The position numbers and the translations under genes were made by a program. DNA of 39,475 nucleotides from an uncultured Leucobacter sp. (GTDB taxonomy: Bacteria; Actinomycetota; Actinomycetes; Actinomycetales; Microbacteriaceae): contig CALCJF010000040.1 in NCBI GenBank assembly GCA_937967375.1, forward strand, positions 1 to 39,475, read 5' to 3'. Within the stretch, counting starts at the first letter, position 1; the number at the start of each line of letters is the position of its first letter. This document shows, in pieces, positions 15,780 through 22,531 of the stretch. The notes beneath the pieces are model-generated. The model did no database searches and was not told the DNA's origin. It saw only the letters and a list, made by a program, of their open reading frames with translations.

Positions 15780-16561
15780 ACCGTAAGGCATCGCGTGGAA
15801 GCACCCCGCGGGGCGGTGCACGAGGCGGCCCCGCACGCTCGGGCAAGCGGCCGCTGCAGCAGGGCAAGAAGTCGCCGACCAGCGCGAAGAAACGTGCTGC
15901 CGCTACGACCGCACCCACAGCCCCGATTGAGTTGCCGCCGATCACGCTCGGCTTCGTGCGCGGCGTTGCGCCCAGCAAGTGGGCCGAACGCTGGGCGCGC
16001 TCGGTGCGCGAGCAGGCCCTCGAGCTCGCGCCCGTTGACCTGCACGAGGTCGAGGCGGCGCGTGCCGAGCTCGACGTACTGCTCGAGCGCGTGGCACCGG
16101 GCCAGATCCCGCCCGGCAGTGACGAGTCACGGCGCACCCGACACGCGATGCGGCTCTACGAGGAGACGATCGCGCTCGTGGTCCCGGCAGATCACGAGCT
16201 TGCGGGGCAGCCCGAAGTGAGCCTCGAAGACCTCGCGCTCGTCAAGCTGCTCGACCACCCAGACCACTATTCGGGTTGGCCCGAAGCCGAGGCGTGGAAG
16301 GATCCCGCGTGGATTCCGAGCGACGCGAAGGCGACTCTTGATCTCGTCGCGACCGGACTCGGCGGCGCCTTGCTCGCGCAACCGCTTGCCCGGCACCTCG
16401 CCGCAAAACGCACGCATGCCGTGATCCCCGTCACTCACAACGGCGATTCGCTCCTGCCCGGGACCGAGATCTGGGCCAGCTGGCGCGTCGAACGCGACGG
16501 CAACGACGTGCAGCGCCTCGTCGGCACGCTGCGGGGGCGCACAGCCCGCAGCAGCCGGTAG
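15776..16561 (+). CDS. LysR substrate-binding-domain protein lacking the HTH domain
   Basis: 261 aa. Residues 1-50 are a highly basic, low-complexity tail (many Arg, Lys, Gly, Ala, Pro). Residues about 54-250 resemble the type 2 periplasmic-binding fold of LysR regulators: ITLGFVRGVAPSKWAERWA, VDLHEVEAARAELDVLLER, ETIALVVPADHELAGQPEVSLEDLALVKLLDHPD, LDLVATGLGGALLAQPLARHL. No winged-helix precedes it. The gene starts with a GTG overlapping the ATL stop. The basic tail could bind nucleic acid in place of the HTH. Function unknown; a role tied to the ATL is suggested only by the overlap. Confidence 0.75.
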   Translation: MNRKASRGSTPRGGARGGPARSGKRPLQQGKKSPTSAKKRAAATTAPTAPIELPPITLGFVRGVAPSKWAERWARSVREQALELAPVDLHEVEAARAELDVLLERVAPGQIPPGSDESRRTRHAMRLYEETIALVVPADHELAGQPEVSLEDLALVKLLDHPDHYSGWPEAEAWKDPAWIPSDAKATLDLVATGLGGALLAQPLARHLAAKRTHAVIPVTHNGDSLLPGTEIWASWRVERDGNDVQRLVGTLRGRTARSSR

Positions 16562-16684
16562 CCTGCACACCGGCGCTCCTGGCACCGAACCCACTCTCTG
16601 CCCGGCGTTTATCTCTTTACCGCTCCTGCTGTCTCGCCCGTCGCCCGTTCTCCCGACATTACGCAACTGCGCGCGCCTCCGCTT

Positions 16685-16744
16685 CTAGTAGGTGGCAGGC
16701 CATTTCGTCTCCCCCAACGTCATGGCCTGCCGTCCAACTACTAG
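16685..16744. promoter_or_regulatory. Long inverted repeat in the leader of the LAVTG surface-protein gene
   Basis: Outer arms CTAGTAG (16685-16691) and CTACTAG (16738-16744) and inner arms GGCAGGCCAT (16694-16703) and ATGGCCTGCC (16722-16731), all perfect, with an 18-base C/T-rich loop. The 3' arm ends two bases before the AAGGAG ribosome site of the gene. As RNA it would form a stable hairpin next to the ribosome site; as DNA it is a good operator. The rest of the 197-base gap shows no gene. Confidence 0.6.
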
Positions 16745-16758
16745 CGAAGGAGAACTCC

Positions 16759-19275
16759 TTGGAGTACCAACCTTTTTCGAAACAGCGCAGTGCACGGCAC
16801 TCAAGACGCGGCCTGGGTCGTCGACTCGCGGCGCTGATGCTCGGTGCCGCACTGCTCGGAGGCACTCTTGCCGCCGCACCGCACATACTCGTGCCACCGC
16901 CCGCGGCGAGCGCGCTCGAAAACCACCACGGGCCCGGCGTGAACTGGGGCAACGGAGTGCATATCTACGGCGCTGGCGCGTTTGTCTTGAACGGCAAGTT
17001 CGCCTACTGCGTCGAGCCCTGGGTACGCTCGGGGGCGAGCGTACCCGACTTTGTCGGTAGCGACGCGATACCCGGCAACAGCTCGGACGGGGTCAGCGTT
17101 GCGGCCACCACGGGTGTGCCGTTGCGCCAGATCTCGTTTCTCATTACCCGCTACGGGCAGACGAAAGACAATGTGCAGGCGGCGGCCGTTGCGCTCGCGA
17201 TCTGGGAGATTCGTGGCGCCGAGGGGCGCGGCAATGCCGGCTACGCCGCTGAAATCGCGAAGGTGCGCCAGTCGGTCGGCCCAGCTGTGGTGTCACTTTC
17301 ACAGCAGCTTCGTGACGAAGCGGCCGCCTGGACGGCGGGGCTCGCCGCTGGAGTATCGCCCGACTCGCCAGGGGTTTCGGTGGTTGCGGGGCAACCCTAT
17401 CGAGGCACGGTCTCGGTGCCGCTTGGCACGCTCACCCTCAGCATCGACAACGGGGTGTTCAGTGACGGCTCTGCCACGCGCAGCTGGGGCGGCACGGGTG
17501 CTCCATCGGGAACCTCGCTCACGTGGGAGGGGTTACCACCGCAGAGCGGCGGTTGGGATCGCTACTATCGCGTGTCATTCGCTGGCAGCTATCTCGAGAT
17601 TCCCACGGCGGTGCAGTGGGGTGATGGAAACGGCTGGCAATCAGCGATACAAGGCGAGGAGCCGAAGGTGAAATCGCTGCGGGCAGCCTACGCCGACCTC
17701 GATACCACCTGGGCACCCGTCGTGTCGAGTGTGGTCACGAGCAAGTTCGTGAGCGTGGGCGAGCCTCACAGCGACGACGTGATCTTCGCGGCCGCCCCCG
17801 CGTCGCCGGGAATCAGCGACACCTGGAGGTGGCGCGTGGCAGAGAACGGGAGCCGCGAGTGGATGCCGATCCGGGCCCGTGTCACGGCCTACGGCCCGTA
17901 CCTGAGCGACCCGGCCCTCAACCCCTCGCCCGAGGCTCCAGTCGGCGCGCCCGTGGCGGCGACCGCTTCGTTCACCACCGACAGTGCACGTGATCAGTCG
18001 ACTCCGCAGCAGTACTCGTTCGTGTTCGACGAACAGATCACCGAGCAGGGGTATTACACCTACAAATGGGATATCGATGCGAACGACCAGGCCGCCGAGA
18101 TCACCGGCGCAGACTGTGTGGAGCCGAATACTGAGACCGGGTGCCGGGTGCTGCCGAAGAACTACTTTTACAGCGACGGTTTCGGCACCGCAGGCGAAAC
18201 CCAGGTAGGCAAGATGGATCAAGGGTTCTCGACGAAACTCTCTGCTCACGAGATCGGACTCAACGAGACGTTCACCGACACGGTCACGCTGCCCGAGATG
18301 CAGAATTGGCTGCGTGATGATGCGGGCAACCGGATGCCGCTCACGCTCACCGGCACCGCCTACCTCGCGACCGGGGTCGAGCTGGCGCAGTCGGTTGAAG
18401 TTGCCCCCGAAGCAGTCGCGCTCGCGACAGTACGGGTGACGAGCGACCCTGGGCAGAACGCGCAGCAGCTCGTGTCAGATCCCATCGCCTTGCCCGTCGC
18501 CACGGCTCGCGAGTTCACGCACGTCACGATGCGCTGGTGCATTTTCGACGAGGATCAGGAGCCGCGTGCGCGAGGGTTCTGGACGGAAAAGTGCGACGAT
18601 TTCGGCGTGCCCGATGAATCGGCCCGAATCGTGCACCCCGAGGTGCGCACCGAGGCCAACCCCTCTGCACTGATTGATGCACCGCTCACCGACACAGCCA
18701 TCGTGAACGGCCGGGTGCCCGAGGGGTCGGAGCTGATATTCGAGCTCTTCAAGAAGCCGACGGTCGGCGATCGCAAGCGCGACGCGCAGGGCGCACCGAC
18801 AGACCCGGTGTGGACGCAGGCTGACATCGATGCGCTCGCGGGCGCACCCTTGTGCACCGAGCAGAACCGGGTGGCCGGCACCAAAGCGGTGCAGGTGGCC
18901 GCGGGCCTTAACGAAGACGCGAGATACACCTCGCCCGAGTTGCGGGTCGCCGAGGCAGGTACCTATTGGTGGATCGAATCTCTCATTCACCGAGACAGCG
19001 AATCTGGTGAACAGACGGTGCTGCTCACCGGGCTCTGCGGCCTAGCGAATGAGACGACTGCAGTCACGAAACCACAGCCACCCGAACCGCCGAAACCGAC
19101 GCCTCCACTCGCCGTTACCGGCAGCAACGAAGACAGAGGAACGCTCGGGCTCGGGGCACTCGGTGCGGCGGCGCTGCTCATGGTCTGCGGTGCGACGGTG
19201 ATGCTTCACCGCCGCCGCGGGAATCGCGCAAAACGGGCGGTGACAGAGAAGAAGCTACGGGAGTGCGACGGATAG
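16759..19275 (+). CDS. Secreted wall-anchored surface protein, LAVTG sorting signal, thioester-domain-like N-terminus
   Basis: 838 aa. A basic start and hydrophobic core (about 21-50, ending PAASA) form a signal peptide. Residues about 60-200 resemble the thioester (TED) domain of Gram-positive adhesins: Cys84 in KFAYCVEPW, then NVQAAAVALAIWEIRG; but the usual thioester Gln four residues before the Trp is Ala, and the nearest Gln (Q140) is nine before. Then come long beta-rich repeats with paired cysteines. The C-terminus has a Pro-rich stretch, LAVTG (784-788), a membrane helix and an Arg-rich tail. LAxTG is the class E sortase motif; no class E sortase is in the window. TTG start with AAGGAG six bases upstream. 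Probably an aerial/adhesive surface protein; ligand unknown. Confidence 0.82.
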   Translation: MEYQPFSKQRSARHSRRGLGRRLAALMLGAALLGGTLAAAPHILVPPPAASALENHHGPGVNWGNGVHIYGAGAFVLNGKFAYCVEPWVRSGASVPDFVGSDAIPGNSSDGVSVAATTGVPLRQISFLITRYGQTKDNVQAAAVALAIWEIRGAEGRGNAGYAAEIAKVRQSVGPAVVSLSQQLRDEAAAWTAGLAAGVSPDSPGVSVVAGQPYRGTVSVPLGTLTLSIDNGVFSDGSATRSWGGTGAPSGTSLTWEGLPPQSGGWDRYYRVSFAGSYLEIPTAVQWGDGNGWQSAIQGEEPKVKSLRAAYADLDTTWAPVVSSVVTSKFVSVGEPHSDDVIFAAAPASPGISDTWRWRVAENGSREWMPIRARVTAYGPYLSDPALNPSPEAPVGAPVAATASFTTDSARDQSTPQQYSFVFDEQITEQGYYTYKWDIDANDQAAEITGADCVEPNTETGCRVLPKNYFYSDGFGTAGETQVGKMDQGFSTKLSAHEIGLNETFTDTVTLPEMQNWLRDDAGNRMPLTLTGTAYLATGVELAQSVEVAPEAVALATVRVTSDPGQNAQQLVSDPIALPVATAREFTHVTMRWCIFDEDQEPRARGFWTEKCDDFGVPDESARIVHPEVRTEANPSALIDAPLTDTAIVNGRVPEGSELIFELFKKPTVGDRKRDAQGAPTDPVWTQADIDALAGAPLCTEQNRVAGTKAVQVAAGLNEDARYTSPELRVAEAGTYWWIESLIHRDSESGEQTVLLTGLCGLANETTAVTKPQPPEPPKPTPPLAVTGSNEDRGTLGLGALGAAALLMVCGATVMLHRRRGNRAKRAVTEKKLRECDG

Positions 19276-19281
19276 ACCGCA

Positions 19282-19325
19282 GTGCCGGGGCGAGGCGACT
19301 TCAATGGTCGCCTCGCCCCCGGCAC
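19282..19325. terminator. Strong terminator hairpin after the LAVTG gene
   Basis: Near-perfect 18-bp GC-rich stem, GTGCCGGGG-CGAGGCGAC against GTCGCCTCG-CCCCCGGCAC (one extra C), with a 7-base loop, starting seven bases after the stop. It lies between convergent genes and could serve both. Confidence 0.75.
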
Positions 19326-19411
19326 AATCTTGCCCGGTTGTTACTTCGGCCCGGCGATCGTTTCGCTCAGGCAGTCACTTCGCCCCTAGTCGTCTCATGC
19401 TGGGAGTGCGG

Positions 19412-20233
19412 CTATGCGGCCATCCTGTGGAGCGGGGTTTCAATTGCCTGCTGCGAACGCATCGTGCGCCGATACTGCAGCACTGCGCGGGCGTGTGTCG
19501 GCGAGTCGGAGGGCCGAAACTCTGAGTTCATCAGAAACGCTGCCAGCAGAGAGGTTTCGCGGCGGCGGGGCCTTCCACCCCAGGCGATATTGACCACTGC
19601 GGCAAGCTGCGGCGGAGTGAATTGGCGAAACGCACGGGCCGCGGCGGCACGGTCTGCAGTTTCATGCGAGACGCGCTGCGGCGGGTTGTTCGCCAACCAG
19701 TTCAGCAGCCCACCGAGCGGGCGGCTCAGATCGTGCGGGGTGTGCGGTGCGAGCGCACGATGCGTCAGCGCGACGACCTGATCGAGCGAGGTGAGCGCGT
19801 CATCCCAGGTTTGATGTGGTTGCGTCACCGGGCAGGCTTCGACACGCGCTTCAGATAGTTGCTCGAGCGAGATGCCGCGCGAACCCCAGAGCTCTCTGGC
19901 CCACTTGTTCGAACACCTCGCTAGATAGGCCCACGGGTCGATCGCCGTTTCTGCGATGTGCGCGGCCGCCCTTCCGCCATCGGAGCACAGCCCCACGATG
20001 AGGGTGTTCAGAACTTCGTGGGGTTGTGCCCAGTCGTCACCGAGTCCGAGGCGATGTGCAGCCGCGCGCACACCCGGAGCAAGGTAATGTTCGAGCTGGC
20101 TCAGCAGCTCGTTGCCCTTGGGACTTCCCAAGAACTCGGGAGCCTCGGCAAGCCGTCGCAGCAGCGCCCGAAGACCCGCGCCGTCGAGCCTTGCGCGCTC
20201 AGACTTCGCCTCGCCGACCTGAATCTCGTTCAC
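19412..20233 (-). CDS. Unknown 273-aa protein of the ParB-like cassette; possible sigma-region-2-like segment
   Basis: No confident family. It is soluble, helix-rich, without signal or membrane segments. Residues about 45-125 have the spacing of sigma-70 region 2: LEHYLAPGVRAAAHRLGL, then a DDWAQPHEVLNTLIVGL helix where sigma factors have the DAEDLVQEVF core-binding helix, then PWAYLARCSNKWARELWG, resembling the PWAYLxRxARNxARDxWR promoter-melting helix. The acidic residues of the core-binding helix are only partly kept and no region 4 is evident. The C-terminal half contains PPQLAAVVNIAWGG and a basic GRPRRRE patch. GTG start overlapping the ParB-like stop (GTGA). Last gene of a three-gene operon. 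Confidence 0.7.
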   Translation of the reverse strand: MNEIQVGEAKSERARLDGAGLRALLRRLAEAPEFLGSPKGNELLSQLEHYLAPGVRAAAHRLGLGDDWAQPHEVLNTLIVGLCSDGGRAAAHIAETAIDPWAYLARCSNKWARELWGSRGISLEQLSEARVEACPVTQPHQTWDDALTSLDQVVALTHRALAPHTPHDLSRPLGGLLNWLANNPPQRVSHETADRAAAARAFRQFTPPQLAAVVNIAWGGRPRRRETSLLAAFLMNSEFRPSDSPTHARAVLQYRRTMRSQQAIETPLHRMAA

Positions 20234-21456
20234 GCCGCAGCCCGCTGCGCACGAAGGTACTGCAGCGAGGTGCTCGACAGCAGGCTGCTCACTTCGCTAC
20301 CGACGCTGCGCAACGCAAGCATCGGTTGCGCTTCAAGCTCGCACTCGATTGCGACCACCGTTGCCAGGCAATACGCGAGCGACATACGAGTGGCTCGCAG
20401 CATTTCACGCTCGGCGTCGCCCCGACCCGCGGCCGCCCGCAGCTGGCGCGGGAGGGTACCCTCGAATCGTTCGGCGAGCCGAGCACACTCGGCCAGTGCG
20501 CGTTCGAGCGCCTGTTCGTCACGTGCGGCATCGAGGCTCGTCACTACGGCGAGCCCGACGCGCCCGGGCCCCTGGCTGGAATCAGAGCTCTCAAGGTTCA
20601 CAGGCTCTTGCGACTGCCCATCTACGGAGCAGAACGCCAGAGTGGCCTCCGCCACTCGCTCCCGCAGCGCGCGGTACACCATCTCAACGCTTGCGCCCGG
20701 CTTGGCGAGACGTTGCAACCCCTGCTTGGCCGCTTCACGCATTTCCAGCGAACTGCCCTCGGAAGTCGCGAGTGATCGAATTCTGGCAACCTTGTTCAGG
20801 GTATCGAGCGAGTAGCCGGTGATCCGTTTCGCAGCGCGACTGACCGACTCAGGGCGAGTTGCGCCGCTCCCAGCATTCGAGGAGCCGTTGGCCACGATCC
20901 TCTCCCACACCCCACCCCCTTGGTTATTGGAATTTCCAATAACCAAGCATTCGGCAGAGCGCGAAGCCCGCCCCAACTCTAAATCTCTCGCATTGCGCAT
21001 GCGCAAGCCCGCAAGCTGTCGCTCCTTGGCAGCGGCGCGCAGACCGGGCTCATAGTGGGCGCGCCAGATCGACTCGAGTTCGAGCACACTCAGGGTTCTT
21101 CGCACACGGTTCGCCTCAGCTTCGAGCAGGGGCCGCATCTCGATAGTCGCACCGCAAATGACCAGCGCGGTGAGGCGGCTCCAGCCCGCACGTTTCGCGG
21201 CTTCGAGGCGGTGTCGCCCGTCTACTAGAACCAGCTGCTCGTCTACGATGATCGGCTGCAGCTGCAGCTGGCCGCCAAGCATCTCGAATGAACGCAGCAG
21301 TTCGGCCACGTGATCCTCGTCGAACTCGCGGGCAGCGTCAGGCTCGACGACCTCATCAACGGCAATAAGACACCATGAAGACTTCAGGCGCGACCTCAGC
21401 GGTGACGCCTCAGGCGAGCCCAGGTCGGCATGAGCTGCAGCCGTAAGCGACCTCAT
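20230..21456 (-). CDS. ParB-like nuclease/CTPase-fold domain protein
   Basis: 408 aa. Residues about 28-105 match the ParB/Srx N-terminal fold: CLIAVDEVVEPDAAREFDEDHV, LQPIIVDEQLVLVDGRHRLEAAKRAGW, with GRHRLEA in place of the GERRxRA box of chromosomal ParB. That His-containing form is seen in plasmid/phage-type and enzymatic relatives. Around 200-260 is a helical region (RAAKRITGYSLDTLNKVARI), a plausible HTH of the kind used by ParB to read parS. The C-terminal 150 residues are helical and not recognised. No ParA is present. ATG overlaps the upstream gene's stop as ATGA. A DNA-binding or partition-like role is likely; enzymatic activity is open. Confidence 0.8.
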   Translation of the reverse strand: MRSLTAAAHADLGSPEASPLRSRLKSSWCLIAVDEVVEPDAAREFDEDHVAELLRSFEMLGGQLQLQPIIVDEQLVLVDGRHRLEAAKRAGWSRLTALVICGATIEMRPLLEAEANRVRRTLSVLELESIWRAHYEPGLRAAAKERQLAGLRMRNARDLELGRASRSAECLVIGNSNNQGGGVWERIVANGSSNAGSGATRPESVSRAAKRITGYSLDTLNKVARIRSLATSEGSSLEMREAAKQGLQRLAKPGASVEMVYRALRERVAEATLAFCSVDGQSQEPVNLESSDSSQGPGRVGLAVVTSLDAARDEQALERALAECARLAERFEGTLPRQLRAAAGRGDAEREMLRATRMSLAYCLATVVAIECELEAQPMLALRSVGSEVSSLLSSTSLQYLRAQRAAA

Positions 21457-21830
21457 GCCGCAGCCACTCGACTTGCCGCACGCCCCGCAGCCTCCTCAAA
21501 ACAGATCACGCCAGAGTCATCCGACGGAGTGTCACTCTGCTTCGACCAGAGCAGCTTCGCCGATTCTGGAGCGTGTACGACACACAGATGCCGACGGTCG
21601 GGGTTCGTGCGGCAGCTGCACGCCAGCGCATGTGCAGAATGCTGCGGGCAGTAACTTCGCAGCTGAGGGGTGAGCACCAGCACCCACCCTCGCTCGATAG
21701 CTTCGAACAGTTGCTCGCGGTGCTGGCGCCAGGGTGCATAGAGCGACACTGGCAACAGGCGCAGCATGCCCTCACACGATCGCAGCTCGCATCGAAGCGC
21801 TACGACCTCTCGCTGAATGACTCGTCCCAT
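21453..21830 (-). CDS. Unknown Cys/His-rich 125-aa protein, first gene of the ParB-like operon
   Basis: Not recognised. Two CxxxxC-type pairs stand out: RCELRSC near residue 14-20 and a dense run CPQHSAHALACSCR followed by RRHLCVVH (about residues 61-86), which could form one or two zinc-binding knuckles. The C-terminus is Ala-rich. ATG with a good TAGGAGG ribosome site about six bases upstream, so this is the leading gene of the operon. It overlaps the ParB-like gene by four bases. A small zinc-ribbon DNA- or protein-binding factor is a reasonable guess, nothing more. Confidence 0.65.
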   Translation of the reverse strand: MGRVIQREVVALRCELRSCEGMLRLLPVSLYAPWRQHREQLFEAIERGWVLVLTPQLRSYCPQHSAHALACSCRTNPDRRHLCVVHAPESAKLLWSKQSDTPSDDSGVICFEEAAGRAASRVAAA

Positions 21831-21908
21831 GACGGCCTCCTATTCATCTTCGGATAGCAAGTACTCGGCGCTGACGCGCTCGAGAAAGTAGAAGCACTGT
21901 AACACGAG

Positions 21909-21926
21909 TGTATTGATTTCAATACA
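21909..21926. promoter_or_regulatory. Operator-like palindrome in the divergent XRE/cassette promoter region
   Basis: TGTATTG-ATTT-CAATACA, perfect 7-bp arms, in the only strongly AT-rich stretch of the area (about 21896-21970). A TAGAAT box (21952-21957) could serve the rightward XRE gene, and CATAAT on the other strand could serve the leftward operon. Typical place for an autorepressor to act. Confidence 0.6.
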
Positions 21927-21995
21927 TTATGCGAATATCAGATCATTGAGCTAGAATAAGTTCACATTCACCCCTCCTCTCGAAACGGTTACACC

Positions 21996-22304
21996 ATGAG
22001 CGAAGAAACGCAGCCATACAGCAGCGATGAACTCATCTCACAGCGCGTCAACCATCTCCTCTTCATCAATCGCCTGACCCGAAGAAGGGCAGCCGACGAG
22101 TTGGGCATTTCGCATTCTGCGTTCAACACAAAAATCAACGGCGGCAGCAGTTGGAGGGCAGAAGAGCTCGTCAACCTCACCGACCGCTTCGGGGTGAGCT
22201 TCGACTTTCTCGTCGGTAGAGTGCCAATCGAATACGCGGTGCCGCATCAGACTGAGACCGAGCGCCAGATACAAGGCGAAACGCCGGGCGACCCTAGCGT
22301 CTAG
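21996..22304 (+). CDS. XRE-family (Cro/CI-type) HTH transcriptional regulator
   Basis: 102 aa. Residues about 16-75 form an HTH: INRLTRRRAADELGISHSAFNTKINGGSSWRAEELVNLTDRFGVSFDFLVGR, where the recognition helix follows the LGIS turn and the last part is the standard LxxxFxVSxDxLxG tail of SinR/CI-like repressors. The short C-terminal tail has no dimerisation or peptidase domain. ATG start; the ribosome site is poor. It is divergent from the three-gene ParB-like operon with a palindrome between, so it is probably its repressor. The stop codon lies inside the terminator shared with tRNA-Lys. Confidence 0.87.
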   Translation: MSEETQPYSSDELISQRVNHLLFINRLTRRRAADELGISHSAFNTKINGGSSWRAEELVNLTDRFGVSFDFLVGRVPIEYAVPHQTETERQIQGETPGDPSV

Positions 22305-22318
22305 GGCTCCCGGCGTTT
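22279..22318. terminator. Bidirectional terminator shared by the XRE gene and tRNA-Lys
   Basis: AAACGCCGGG / CCCGGCGTTT (10 bp) enclosing CCCTAG-CGT-CTAGGG (6 bp), with a T-rich flank on both strands. It contains the XRE stop codon and lies nine bases from the 3' end of tRNA-Lys on the other strand. Confidence 0.8.
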
Positions 22319-22326
22319 CTCATTTG

Positions 22327-22399
22327 TGGGCCCGGCGGGGCTCGAACCCGCGACCCGCGGATTAAAAGTCCGATGCTCTGCCAGCTGAGCTACAGGCCC
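22327..22399 (-). tRNA. tRNA-Lys, anticodon TTT
   Basis: 73-nt cloverleaf on the minus strand. The acceptor GGGCCTG pairs with CGGGCCC plus discriminator A; D-stem GCTC/GAGC; anticodon loop CTTTTAA with TTT; T-stem GCGGG and CCCGC around TTCGAGC. The first anticodon-stem pair (T27-C43) is mismatched. CCA is not encoded. A TAGATT box lies just upstream of the 5' end. A bidirectional hairpin follows it. Confidence 0.97.
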
Positions 22400-22531
22400 G
22401 CATCTAATCTACATGCTCACCGGGGCTGCTCGCGCCACATGAGGAATTCCCCTGCCCCTCGCGTGAACCCAATCGGCAAGAGCCGCCATCGTTGGCCACT
22501 GTTTCTCGACTTCATCCGCGATACTTGAGGC

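Noticed and set aside
16759..19275. Active internal thioester in the N-terminal domain
   Set aside because: The conserved Gln position is Ala; kept only as a finding about a non-canonical domain.
22000..22330. Prophage or integrative element with attachment site at tRNA-Lys
   Set aside because: No integrase, structural gene or second copy of the tRNA 3' end was found in the window, so no element boundary is called.
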